Source of the DNA: Candidatus Poribacteria bacterium
GTDB lineage: Bacteria > Poribacteria > WGA-4E > UBA9662
Direction: 5' to 3'
DNA: 45,145 nt
Assembly: GCA_002709695.1 (NCBI GenBank)
Contig: PAQF01000025.1
Coordinates: forward strand, 186,272 to 231,416
A program made the translations under genes and the position numbers. Below the pieces are notes generated by a model. The model ran no database searches. It saw only the letters and a program-made list of their open reading frames with translations, and was not told the DNA's origin. Position 1 is the first letter of the stretch. Each line of letters begins with the position of its first letter. Below are positions 8,271 to 17,105 of this stretch, one piece after another.

Positions 8271-8851
8271 TGAACGAGTTCAAGAATTTCCTTCTTCGGA
8301 ATCATACCGAGAATCCCTTTCTGTTTTTCCAGATGAGTCTTAAGTTGGCCCAATTTTTTCTCGTTTGTTTCGGATTCTTTTTTAAAAGACTGAGCTTGCT
8401 TCCGAAACTTACCCATCCTCTCCTCAATTTTCCCCGCACGATCCGCTTCACTTTTATGCAGGTTCGTTGTATCCTGCAACCTTGTGGCTAAACTCTCCAT
8501 AAGTCGTACCGCAATTTCAGGAGTATCTGAGACAATCGACTCTAACCCACCAGTATAAACATAAACTTTACACTCGATGGGATCACCTCTCTCATCGAAA
8601 TCCTCCATGGTCTTAATGGATGCAGTCCGAGGAACCCCAAGAATCTCTGACATCTCACCGAGAATAGCTCCGGTAGCAGGCGGTGCTGTAATCTCCGCAA
8701 CTTGCTCAGGACCTTTAAAAACACCTAGAGTACCTTCATGCAAAATAAAAATGGACCCATCTCCATCTGTATCTTCTTGAATTAGAACCTGATCTGGTTC
8801 ATAGATACGAAGATTAGGATCACTTGATGACACAGTATATCCGTCTGGCAT
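8267..8851 (-). CDS. cyclic-nucleotide-binding-domain protein without DNA-binding domain
   Basis: This 194-residue protein has an N-terminal cNMP-binding beta-roll (about 14-115). It shows the typical start (LRIYEPDQVLIQEDTDGDGSIFILHEG), the ILGEMSEILGVPRTASI phosphate-binding cassette (about 68-84) and a following helix. The usual CRP/FNR helix-turn-helix is absent; residues 120-185 are instead a charged, lysine/glutamate-rich coiled coil. The GE(M)S...RTAS arrangement resembles the cassette that binds the cyclic nucleotide phosphate, so ligand binding is plausible. GGAGG lies six bases before the ATG. It may sense a nucleotide second messenger and act through protein contacts, possibly on the envelope or flagellar genes around it; that is an inference. 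Confidence 0.8.
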   Translation of the reverse strand: MPDGYTVSSSDPNLRIYEPDQVLIQEDTDGDGSIFILHEGTLGVFKGPEQVAEITAPPATGAILGEMSEILGVPRTASIKTMEDFDERGDPIECKVYVYTGGLESIVSDTPEIAVRLMESLATRLQDTTNLHKSEADRAGKIEERMGKFRKQAQSFKKESETNEKKLGQLKTHLEKQKGILGMIPKKEILELVQ

Positions 8852-8874
8852 GCTATACCTCCATCATTTTATTG

Positions 8875-11800
8875 TTAATCAGCAATTGAGAGAACATAAC
8901 GAAACCCAATTCCACCATACACATCCGCGGCAAAAGCTTTCTTACGATTTGTTAGATAGGTGACCCGGCCACTCCGAATCTCTAGCCCACCTCGAATTAC
9001 TTTTTCTTTATTAAGAATCACTTGTTGGATGGCCTTTTCCAAATCGGAGAAGTCAATGACATCTTTCGACTCAACGACATAACGAACCTTGCCCATCAAC
9101 TCCATCGTTGTGTCCACCTCCATACCAGCTTGTATCAGGCCTCTTTCAATCTCCTTCATCGAATCTTCACCAATCTTCTGATCGCCTTGCAACAAAGCAC
9201 GAAGGCCGCCAATTGCTTTTGCCTCTCCACCATTTAGATTCGGTCCAATTGGATTAGATCGCGGGGTAGGTTGATAACCAGCCGAATACCAGTCACTGAC
9301 CCACTCCCAAACGTTCCCACACATATTATACAAACCATCTTCCGTTTGCCCCTTCGCAAACCTATTAACCGGCATAACTCCCATTCCACCAACTGGATCA
9401 ACGAAATTGGTAATTGTACCATTCCAGCGATCCCCCCAAGACCAAAAAGTCCTGTTATCCTTCTCACGATTAGAGGAACCAAGCTTCGATGACCCCAGAG
9501 CCGTGCGTTCCCACTCAGCTTCCGTTGGCAATCTATATCCCACAACAGCCTGTATTCTATCAGTTATACTCCCATCTGCATCTATCAACTCACCAACATT
9601 GCTATATGCTTTAGGTAAACTAGCTGATTCACTTAACCAGTTACAATACGCCATCGCGTCATAAAAACTAATAAACACAACAGGGTACCCTTTCATACCA
9701 GAAGGATGCTTACCATCTTTCCAATGAGGTGGCGCCATATAAGCAGTGGCCTCAACAAACTCTTGATACTCAGCATTTGTGACTTCAAAACGACCAATAA
9801 AGTATGAAGATAACGTAACCTCGTGCTCAGGTTTTTCATCTTCCTCACCAAATGTACTCCCCATTAAGAAACCACGATCATTCCTAGGAATATAGACCAT
9901 TCCCGGCGGAGGCACTAGATCTATCGAAGAAGAAAAAGCTTCTGTCTCATTATTTGCCAAATCTCTGAATTTTGCCCAAACAGTTTTTTCGCCAGGGTGA
10001 GGATTGATACGCCATTCCTTTAGTGGAGAAAATGGCTCCCAATCAACTACTTGCCCTATTTTTGACCGAAAATTTTTATTGTTGGAAATCATCATCTCAG
10101 AAATACCACTCTGATCAGTGATAGCAAACGATAAACGCACTCTAGGAGACGAGGTCTTAGAACTCCCACCATTAATTAGAAAACCATTGGACAACAAGCT
10201 GGGAGCATTATCATCCATTTCCAGTTCTCTTTTAATGAAAGTTGTGTCACCTATGAATACTGTAACTGATGATATAGTTAATTTATCATCCTCTCGAAGG
10301 ATGGAATACTGGTTGCCCTGCTGAACATCGGATACCAACCAATGCCGTGATTTCTGGCCCAAAGTTACCAATACTTTGTTTGGAACTTCAACACCAGCAG
10401 CCCTCAACTCATTCCTAAAAGTTTGTGAACATAAACAATTATCAAGTTCTGTGACCCGTGTTTCTGTAACAGAAACACTCGACGAAATTTCCTCTAAGGA
10501 ATATTTACCCGCTACAAGTTTCAAATGGTAACTACCAGCAGGAATATCTGAAATTGTTACAGGAGTCTCATAAAACCGAGCCAATTTGCCCAAATAAACC
10601 GTTTCAGGTGTAAATTGAGGTTCAAGAGTCAGCATTGCCCCTGAGGGATCGGATATAACTGTTATACTACCGGTCCCTCGATTCATCTTTAATATTGGAA
10701 CCTTAGTAACCTCACCCGCTCGAATTAAAACAGTCCGTTTCTCCGGCAAATAGAAAGGACGATCTATTTCGAGTTTACTCATCCGAAGAACTTTTGCAGA
10801 TTTCGGGTACCCTCGTTTAAGTTTATCCATCAATGTAAGAGTCAATCGTAGCTTTTGCTCAGGCCCCGGTGGGCCTTCAACTGTCTTACTAGGAATACCT
10901 ATGATTTCTGTATTTTCTTCCGCTTGTACTCTAATTACTCTGGCATCATCGGGACGCAACTCTTGTTTTTCAAGATACTCCTGATAAGTAACAACCTTGT
11001 TTTGATCAGCATCCAAAATAGCAAAGATAGCATCTGACCCAACAGAAGAATAATAACCCAAGTATTCCCCTAACTGCACTGTCTTATCATTATTAACATC
11101 TATCTTGTCAAAAATAAGCTCATAACCTTCGCTAAGTGTAGAAACAAGCTCGATTTTCCTAATATGGTCATAAACTCGCTTAATTCTTGTTCTAAAATAA
11201 AAATCATCTTGCGCTACCTCAACCACATCACCAGGAGCAAATATGGAGGTATCTGCGACATATATTTGCTGAGCAGTCGCTTGTGCTTTCTGAGTCAGAA
11301 CAGCAAAAACTTCAGAATTATCTACTTTTTGGATCGAAATAGCACTTCCAACTGGAAAATCGTTTCTACTAGCAAGACTACTGACATACACTTGAATTTG
11401 AGAAGCACCAGACTCAACAACCTCAGCTAGATAAGCAGGAGCAACAACAGGAATAGAAAAAATCCGTGGACTTTTCGGGGGGGCAATCTTAAAAATCTTG
11501 GCATTGCCTAACCCACCAACCTCCCCGGTTGTTGCTTCAAAAGTATCCAAGAGAGAAGGCCTGATAAACAACGCTGGTATCGAATCAATTACCCCAATAC
11601 GAACAATTTCATGGTCACTCACTTTCTTGGGCAAGTTGCCATCTTGACTTTGCTCTATACGAACAGTATCCCCCGCAGCAAAACTGCGACTACTCCGTAC
11701 CAACACCCGGTCATGTCCAATACCAGCATTACGAATAAGTGGAACTGGACCCCCAATAGGCTTAACGACATCAGCTGTCTGTTTGGTTTTGATTTCTTGA

Positions 11801-12027
11801 GGCGTTCTCTTTTGCGCTCGCCTCAATTCACGATCAATACGAATAACGGCGTCTGGTGGGCTCGTTTCAATGTGTAAATAGCCGAAGTTTTTGGATTCCT
11901 CTTCCGCCAACGCTACACTTTCCAACATGCCCGCTGAATATAACAGCACAAACAGCATCACCCACCAGAAAGGTACCTCTTTGTGCAAAAGTTCCAAAAA
12001 TCGACTCAAATTTTTCTGCCTTCCCAT
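8875..12027 (-). CDS. large exported multidomain protein: beta repeats, EF-hands, PEGA and C-terminal FGE-sulfatase (SUMF1) domain
   Basis: The 1050-residue protein begins with a signal/anchor segment (about 18-42), then a PEGA-like strand pair (48-70). Two or three beta modules follow at about 104-300 (pattern: hydrophobic strand, F..GD.V.I, acidic turn, paired strands). Two EF-hand-like calcium loops lie at about 307-321 (DKIDVNNDKTVQLGEY) and 337-352 (ILDADQNKVVTYQEYL). Next come a PEGA domain (452-510), a beta-sandwich (about 605-705) and an FGE-sulfatase/SUMF1 domain (708-1046; PPGMVYIPRNDRGFLMGS, YRLPTEAEWERTA, NMCGNVWEWVSDWY, GGIGFRYV). About 70 residues (935-1005) are inserted between the NPIGP turn and the RGG strand of the SUMF1 domain. 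In other bacteria this fold modifies sulfatases or serves as a binding/ergothioneine-type module; the role here is unknown. It overlaps flhX by 22 bases. Confidence 0.85.
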   Translation of the reverse strand: MGRQKNLSRFLELLHKEVPFWWVMLFVLLYSAGMLESVALAEEESKNFGYLHIETSPPDAVIRIDRELRRAQKRTPQEIKTKQTADVVKPIGGPVPLIRNAGIGHDRVLVRSSRSFAAGDTVRIEQSQDGNLPKKVSDHEIVRIGVIDSIPALFIRPSLLDTFEATTGEVGGLGNAKIFKIAPPKSPRIFSIPVVAPAYLAEVVESGASQIQVYVSSLASRNDFPVGSAISIQKVDNSEVFAVLTQKAQATAQQIYVADTSIFAPGDVVEVAQDDFYFRTRIKRVYDHIRKIELVSTLSEGYELIFDKIDVNNDKTVQLGEYLGYYSSVGSDAIFAILDADQNKVVTYQEYLEKQELRPDDARVIRVQAEENTEIIGIPSKTVEGPPGPEQKLRLTLTLMDKLKRGYPKSAKVLRMSKLEIDRPFYLPEKRTVLIRAGEVTKVPILKMNRGTGSITVISDPSGAMLTLEPQFTPETVYLGKLARFYETPVTISDIPAGSYHLKLVAGKYSLEEISSSVSVTETRVTELDNCLCSQTFRNELRAAGVEVPNKVLVTLGQKSRHWLVSDVQQGNQYSILREDDKLTISSVTVFIGDTTFIKRELEMDDNAPSLLSNGFLINGGSSKTSSPRVRLSFAITDQSGISEMMISNNKNFRSKIGQVVDWEPFSPLKEWRINPHPGEKTVWAKFRDLANNETEAFSSSIDLVPPPGMVYIPRNDRGFLMGSTFGEEDEKPEHEVTLSSYFIGRFEVTNAEYQEFVEATAYMAPPHWKDGKHPSGMKGYPVVFISFYDAMAYCNWLSESASLPKAYSNVGELIDADGSITDRIQAVVGYRLPTEAEWERTALGSSKLGSSNREKDNRTFWSWGDRWNGTITNFVDPVGGMGVMPVNRFAKGQTEDGLYNMCGNVWEWVSDWYSAGYQPTPRSNPIGPNLNGGEAKAIGGLRALLQGDQKIGEDSMKEIERGLIQAGMEVDTTMELMGKVRYVVESKDVIDFSDLEKAIQQVILNKEKVIRGGLEIRSGRVTYLTNRKKAFAADVYGGIGFRYVLSIAD

Positions 12028-12296
12028 TTTTTATCTATAGAATATACAAAAGCCAGAATCTCAGCGACAGCACGATAAAACTCTTGGGGAATTTCCGTAC
12101 CAACCTCTAACTTCACAAGAGCCTCCACAACTTCGGGTTGCTCATAAACTGGTACTTCATGTAAGTTCGCAATCTCCAAAATCTGTTTTGCGATTTCCCC
12201 CTCTCCAGCAGCAACAATATGAGGAGCAACACGCTCATCCGGCTCATAACGAAGTGCCACTGCCTTCTGCCGTTTCGAATTCTCATGCACTAACAT
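12006..12296 (-). CDS. flhX: FlhB C-terminal-domain protein (FlhX/FlhB2 type)
   Basis: This is a stand-alone copy of the cytoplasmic domain of the flagellar export switch protein FlhB. From the ATG at 12296 it has 96 residues. The sequence KAVALRYEPDERVAPHIVAA, then EIAKQILEIANLHEVPVYEQ and IPQEFYRAVAEILAFVYSID follows the family almost throughout. The NPTH autocleavage motif and the membrane domain of FlhB are missing, as is usual for FlhX proteins. A GTG at 12314 could also start the frame but would overlap more of the preceding gene. FlhX can partly replace the FlhB C-domain in switching export from hook to filament subunits. It sits directly behind a FliK-like gene, the partner that triggers this switch. 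Confidence 0.9.
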   Translation of the reverse strand: MLVHENSKRQKAVALRYEPDERVAPHIVAAGEGEIAKQILEIANLHEVPVYEQPEVVEALVKLEVGTEIPQEFYRAVAEILAFVYSIDKKWEGRKI

Positions 12297-13641
12297 CAAC
12301 CCGCACAAGGTCACCCTGCAAAGCTACAGTTACTGGAACCATATCAATACCGATTCCATCCTTATCAACAACCTGGAGACGTACGTCCTCAAGGTTGTAA
12401 TTCAACGCTTTCATCCGAGAGAGCAAATCACCTTTCTCTTTCTCAATAAAAGAATTGTACGATTGATCTTCAGTAAGGATAGCACAAATCATATCACGAT
12501 GCAAGACCTGGAGATTAACCTTGACTGTACCTAGATTCTCAGTCTCAATCACCATCTGCAATTGAAGATTTTCGAGATCAATCTGATCCGAAGAGTTACT
12601 TCTACCTAAGACCTCTGCTGTTAAATGCTTATCACCATAATAGAGGGGAATCTGCAAGTAAAACTGCCCACCATTAATAATATCACGAGTCCTAGCAAGC
12701 TCATGCGAATCAATACTCACAAAAACCCGCTCTATGGCTTCTAAAGTCTGCGATAAATTCCTGTGAACAGCATTACGAAGTTCATTTACAGACAAACTCT
12801 CCTTGACCTGCAGATTTAGCCGCAAAAGCAACGCTTTCAAATTGCGATCAGTACCCTTTAAAAATTGTTGGATACTTTCCTGAGAATCCAACAGTCCCAA
12901 TAGTTTTGCCTCATACCCCAATCCAAGCCTATCAGCAAACTGACTAATTTGATCAGCAAAATCAGCATCATTAGGATCCAAAGATAAAAACTGCAAAATC
13001 TGGTTAATTAATAACGGATCTATTCCTTTGGGTAAATTCCCAAGTAACACACCCAAGGAACTCTTCAAATCATGAAGCCCTTCAGTCAAATCCCGCCTCT
13101 GCTCAAAAATAAGCTGTAAAGCGCTAATGAGATGGGACTGCGGCGGCAATTTCAACAACCACGCCGCTGTTACCAAGTTGGGATGCAAACTAGATTCGAC
13201 ATCGACAGCTGAAACATAGTTTAGCAGACTTTCCAAGTTATCTGCGTTAAGCTGTATATTATACTCAACTAAGGCTTTGGCAAAGGCTTTAGCTTGAACA
13301 TCTACGGAAAAACTAAGACTTTCTAATAATTCGGCAATACTTTTCGACTTATTTGTAGTATTAGTACTATGCGACGTCAATCTCACTGTCACCTGATCAT
13401 CTAATGACAGTATCCGCCCCTGTACATTATCCTGAGGACTCAATTCAATATTCGTTTCAACGACAAGATCCAAGCCATCAAAAGCAACAAGGAAGCTATT
13501 CCCAGCGACTTTTCGTAAAACTCTACCACTGACCAAATCCCCAACTTTTAAAGTCGCTCTAAATTTTTCTAACCCCGCATCTGGTGCACGAGAACCATAC
13601 TGTCTGACAATCCCAAATTTAGGCTGTATATTCACGTTCAT
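12283..13641 (-). CDS. FliK-like flagellar hook-length control protein (second copy)
   Basis: This 452-residue cytoplasmic protein has no signal peptide. Residues about 30-100 form a strand-rich N-domain (LKVGDLVSGRVLRKVAGNSF). The middle is helical and leucine-rich. Residues 335-435 match the FliK C-terminal (Flg_hook) pattern: FYLQIPLYYGDKHLTAEVLG, DLENLQLQMVIETENLGTVKVNLQV, then a helix and a closing strand. FliK measures hook length and flips FlhB specificity. The gene precedes flhX and their ends overlap, a FliK-like/FlhX pairing also seen in Firmicutes. A second FliK domain lies in the FlgJ fusion at 28814-30787, so the roles must be divided. The assignment rests on pattern and context. 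Confidence 0.75.
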   Translation of the reverse strand: MNVNIQPKFGIVRQYGSRAPDAGLEKFRATLKVGDLVSGRVLRKVAGNSFLVAFDGLDLVVETNIELSPQDNVQGRILSLDDQVTVRLTSHSTNTTNKSKSIAELLESLSFSVDVQAKAFAKALVEYNIQLNADNLESLLNYVSAVDVESSLHPNLVTAAWLLKLPPQSHLISALQLIFEQRRDLTEGLHDLKSSLGVLLGNLPKGIDPLLINQILQFLSLDPNDADFADQISQFADRLGLGYEAKLLGLLDSQESIQQFLKGTDRNLKALLLRLNLQVKESLSVNELRNAVHRNLSQTLEAIERVFVSIDSHELARTRDIINGGQFYLQIPLYYGDKHLTAEVLGRSNSSDQIDLENLQLQMVIETENLGTVKVNLQVLHRDMICAILTEDQSYNSFIEKEKGDLLSRMKALNYNLEDVRLQVVDKDGIGIDMVPVTVALQGDLVRVDVSA

Positions 13642-14156
13642 AAATCTTTTCTAGCCAAACGTTCAAGCTCCATTCCAAGTGCTTCGGGCGTTAAATTCAC
13701 ATTTTTGTTAATGATCTGGCGAACCTGATCGTTAGAACGATTAAAATCTCCAATATAATAATACGTTTGAGCAAGAATTAAGTGAATTGTCTTTTTATTA
13801 ACGTGAGGATTGAATGACGACACATAATCTTGGGATGCATTTGCAAAAGCTCTGTTCGCAACATCAAGCGCTTTGGTAAACTGGTCACGTGCTAAATAAA
13901 TCCCAGCGAGAGTAACATTTGCATCAACATTTGAAGGATCTTCCGAGAGAACATTACTCATTAGATCAAATGCCTCATCTACATCCCCTTCCTCAATCAA
14001 TAATCCAGCCTTCTTAATACTGTCGGTTTGATCTACAAATTCCTCCGTGACAGTCAAAGTATTATCAAAGTCTCGATCACCACAACTCAGGAGACACATA
14101 CAAACTACAACAGCAAGAAATCTCAGACACATCACTTTAATATGATTACTATTCAT
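13638..14156 (-). CDS. TPR-containing lipoprotein
   Basis: From the ATG at 14156 the product has 172 residues. A lipoprotein signal ends at LLSCG, with Cys25 as the probable lipidated residue. Residues about 45-165 contain three helix pairs with TPR character (AGLLIEEGDVDEAFDLMSNV, VTLAGIYLARDQFTKALDVA, LAQTYYYIGDFNRSNDQVRQ). Upstream in-frame codons lie inside the preceding gene and would destroy the signal peptide. It begins one base after the stop of the cohesin-like gene and overlaps the next gene by four bases, so it is tightly coupled in the operon. TPR lipoproteins usually act as assembly or scaffolding factors at the inner face of the outer membrane. Confidence 0.8.
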   Translation of the reverse strand: MNSNHIKVMCLRFLAVVVCMCLLSCGDRDFDNTLTVTEEFVDQTDSIKKAGLLIEEGDVDEAFDLMSNVLSEDPSNVDANVTLAGIYLARDQFTKALDVANRAFANASQDYVSSFNPHVNKKTIHLILAQTYYYIGDFNRSNDQVRQIINKNVNLTPEALGMELERLARKDL

Positions 14157-14157
14157 T

Positions 14158-15969
14158 TTAAAATTCAAACACATTAGTAGACGGAGGAATATTCTGATTC
14201 CTTGTATCCTTGCCAACAATACTAACAATAAGTTTTTGCCCTTTAATTGGTGGCTTGCTCAAGGAATAGCGACAAAACCAAACCTCTCTGGAAGAAGCAA
14301 TTTTCTTTAAACTCACAGTTTGGGGAAGAACATCAGGCACCTCTGGGATAACAAAAGCAGCTGTCATTTCAGAAACATCAGACAAAACCGCGATAACTTT
14401 GAACTCATTCTTCACAATAGGATTTCGAATTAACATAATCGGGAAAGTCCTAGTTTGTTCCTCAGGCAGATCGAAAACCGTTACATTAATTGATGACTCG
14501 TCGATTTTTTTCCCTTCAAAGATAGCACGAATAACGATCTTTTCAGCTGACCCAACCCAATCCTGCTGTGGACGAAGAACCACGACAAGATTTTTGACTA
14601 ACACATCAATATGCTCAGATGGCAAAACGTCCCACACAATCTCATCAATTGCCGCTTTCGGCTCAATATCGGTATATCTTGCAAGTTCTAGCTTATGCTC
14701 CTCATTTCTCAATAAAGTCAACTCGGAAGGCATAACCAAATCAATTCTAACAAAAGGAAGAGGCTCTACAACAATACGCATTGTGGCCGTGTCGTAATTC
14801 CCATCGGGATCCGTGACTTTTAAATTTATGTCAAAATGCTGTTCAGAATTTATTGGATTGCCCGTGCGGAATGCTAACCGAGGAGGATTATCTACAATTC
14901 CTTTGGACCTATCAACCTTATCTAAACTAACTCCAGCCACTTTTAATTCTACTGGTAATTGTTCAACCTCCCACCTCAGCTCAGCATTCTTATTGTCCTC
15001 ATCTTGAACATAATTATCAAGCAAGATAATCCCTTCTGCACCAGTACGAAACCTTAACTCAGGAAAAGCTTTGATAATCGGCACATCCTGATTCACCACA
15101 TATATTATAGTGGAATCAACTGCTAATGAATCACCTACTTTTAGAGAAAGTCTTAATGCAACTTTGATCTCATCTTCTCGTGTTTTCGGCAATACTGGAC
15201 GAATTATAAGCTGATTGGCCCCATTCTTATCGATTTCTACAGGCCTACCAAATTTATCTTCTGCATCAATTGCCCAATTTAAAATTGGTTTACCTTCACT
15301 TCCAGAGACAATGGCAAAATCATCCAGATTAATATTATCTCCCGGATTATCATAAACAAATCTTTGCAAACCAAACTTATCTATTTGAAGCAATGTTTTC
15401 TTGACCTGAATTTTTGCTCCAATTACATCCTTAAAAGACTTCGGTTCTGCCTGTCCCTTATTAAATTGTGTGAAAAACGTATATTTGCCTCGATCCCAAT
15501 CTTCTGGCTTAACATTAAACTTAACCTCCGCTGTTCCTTCAGCGACCGCGACAAAACGGATCTGGGCAATAACACCTGTCCCTTTAGGATATGGAAGTGC
15601 ATTTGAAACAATAGCAAAACCAACTTCATGATTATTAATTGACTTATTTAAAGCAACATTGCCATTATGGAAATCACCTTGATCAAAAGGTATAACAGGA
15701 TCTTTGACTCGCAATTTATCAGGTTCAAACGACAAGTATATTTCTGCAGCAGAGCTAGGAACTTGGCCAACATCGATAAACACTTCAAGTGATATTATAT
15801 CCCCCTGCTGGACAACAATCTCATTCCTTTGTGTTTTTTGACTCCTTAATTCTATTTTCGCTGCATCCGCAGTCAGGCCCAAAAACATAATAGGAACCAA
15901 ACAAACGCCCAATAGCCATTTTATACAATCGAACTGTAAAAAAAACAAATAACGTAGATATGTTTTCAT
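14158..15969 (-). CDS. secreted protein with N-terminal cohesin-like domain and Ig/cadherin-like repeats
   Basis: This is a 603-residue protein with a long hydrophobic signal segment (about 17-37, ending TADAAK). Residues 38-160 have the cohesin pattern: a QGDIISLEVFIDV strand, AAEIYLSFEPDKLRV, GFAIVSNALPYPKGTGVIAQIRFVA. Residues about 200-500 hold tandem beta-sandwich units with the FRTG...D.D.....W cadherin/Ig-like style (for example LRFRTGAEGIILLDNYVQDEDN and LAFRTGNP). The last 90 residues form another beta domain. Cohesins bind dockerins, and a dockerin is present in the giant protein of the same operon (17106-21338). The gene overlaps the lytic transglycosylase stop by four bases. A surface adhesin or scaffold role is inferred. 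Confidence 0.75.
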   Translation of the reverse strand: MKTYLRYLFFLQFDCIKWLLGVCLVPIMFLGLTADAAKIELRSQKTQRNEIVVQQGDIISLEVFIDVGQVPSSAAEIYLSFEPDKLRVKDPVIPFDQGDFHNGNVALNKSINNHEVGFAIVSNALPYPKGTGVIAQIRFVAVAEGTAEVKFNVKPEDWDRGKYTFFTQFNKGQAEPKSFKDVIGAKIQVKKTLLQIDKFGLQRFVYDNPGDNINLDDFAIVSGSEGKPILNWAIDAEDKFGRPVEIDKNGANQLIIRPVLPKTREDEIKVALRLSLKVGDSLAVDSTIIYVVNQDVPIIKAFPELRFRTGAEGIILLDNYVQDEDNKNAELRWEVEQLPVELKVAGVSLDKVDRSKGIVDNPPRLAFRTGNPINSEQHFDINLKVTDPDGNYDTATMRIVVEPLPFVRIDLVMPSELTLLRNEEHKLELARYTDIEPKAAIDEIVWDVLPSEHIDVLVKNLVVVLRPQQDWVGSAEKIVIRAIFEGKKIDESSINVTVFDLPEEQTRTFPIMLIRNPIVKNEFKVIAVLSDVSEMTAAFVIPEVPDVLPQTVSLKKIASSREVWFCRYSLSKPPIKGQKLIVSIVGKDTRNQNIPPSTNVFEF

Positions 15970-17099
15970 TTTGAAGCGAGAATGTTCCTGACAGCCAAAA
16001 CCTTGTTTACATAACTACGAGTTTCAAAAGGAAGTGTGTTACCTCTACGAACTCGAGTTGGCCCTGCATTATAGGCAGCTAATGCCGTCGATTCATTTTT
16101 AAAAGTCTTTAATTGTTGGCTCAAATACTTTGCGCCACCAAGCAAATTTTGCTGAGGGTTAAAAATATTTTTAACTCCCATTTCACGAGCAGTTGGAATT
16201 CTAAGTTGCGTCAATCCCATGGCCCGCTTAGGCGAAACAGCCTTATAATTCCCGGCTGATTCAATATAAACTAATGCTTTCAATAAATTCGGGTCAAGAC
16301 CATTTCGGGTAGCAGCATGAGTAATCAATCTATCATAACGACGCAAGCGACGCAAGATAGTCGAATCAAGCTTCTTTACCAATGGAACTTTTAGTTTGGG
16401 CAAGTCTTTGGAGCGAGCTAACGATGCCTCAGCAGATATCGAGCCTCCTGATTCGTTAACCTTTGGCTGACTCAAATTAGAATCAGCTGCTGGAGAAATA
16501 TCAGCTATTCTGTCATCAAAAGCAGTAACCACAACATCCTGAATTCTAGGAGTAACCAATTGAGACACACGAACAACCTTATCAAATTTTCCAATTTTGG
16601 CAAAACGAGCACGATCTTGTCTTGAAAACAGAGGAGTTGCAACAAATGAATTGTTTAACAAATTTGAATTGACATCTAGGGTAGCAGAAGCAACAGTTTG
16701 ACTGGAGCTACTATTTGCCGGCAGTATTTGTGCATTCACCGCTGCAGCAGCAGACGGAGAGAGAGGACTAATTACATTCAAATTGCTACGGACCAATGCC
16801 TGACGATACTTTGCCGGCTCAAGATCTACAAGCGATTGTCCATATAAAGAAGAATCCACATGAACACTCCAATGTTCCAAAACACGAAACCCTTTTATCA
16901 ACGCACTTCCACCATTATAAGCAATATATGTGGACGGATCAGAAGTCGTGTATTCAATCTTCGTATTACCACGGTAATCCATTAGCATCAGCTTATAAAC
17001 ATGCTTAACCCTTGCGTTTACAAAGGCCGAAAAGCACAGAAGAAAGGCAAAGCCTACTAAGGAGAGAGAAAAAACTTTTCTATTGGAATGAAGAATCAT
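15966..17099 (-). CDS. lytic transglycosylase (SLT domain), probable flagellar peptidoglycan-opening enzyme
   Basis: This 377-residue periplasmic enzyme has a signal peptide (about 8-29), an N-terminal strand-rich region (30-90), a low-complexity linker (about 100-240) and a C-terminal SLT goose-lysozyme-like domain (about 252-377). The catalytic glutamate is E280 in LVYIESAGNYKAVSPKRAMGLTQL. The other family motifs, NLLGGAKYLSQQL and ALAAYNAGPTRVRRG, are intact. It cleaves peptidoglycan glycan strands with formation of anhydro-muramyl ends. FlgJ in this operon lacks its own muramidase domain, so this enzyme is a good candidate for opening the wall for the rod; that link is an inference from context. 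Confidence 0.88.
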   Translation of the reverse strand: MILHSNRKVFSLSLVGFAFLLCFSAFVNARVKHVYKLMLMDYRGNTKIEYTTSDPSTYIAYNGGSALIKGFRVLEHWSVHVDSSLYGQSLVDLEPAKYRQALVRSNLNVISPLSPSAAAAVNAQILPANSSSSQTVASATLDVNSNLLNNSFVATPLFSRQDRARFAKIGKFDKVVRVSQLVTPRIQDVVVTAFDDRIADISPAADSNLSQPKVNESGGSISAEASLARSKDLPKLKVPLVKKLDSTILRRLRRYDRLITHAATRNGLDPNLLKALVYIESAGNYKAVSPKRAMGLTQLRIPTAREMGVKNIFNPQQNLLGGAKYLSQQLKTFKNESTALAAYNAGPTRVRRGNTLPFETRSYVNKVLAVRNILASK

Positions 17100-17105
17100 G
17101 GAATC

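Noticed and set aside
8875-12027. FGE protein as an activator of the DUF1501 protein
   Set aside because: The DUF1501 protein shows no C-x-P-x-R sulfatase motif in the visible sequence and lies 7 kb away in another transcription unit.
13638-14228. longer start of the TPR lipoprotein at 14228
   Set aside because: It lies inside the preceding gene and would bury the lipoprotein signal; the ATG at 14156 is better.
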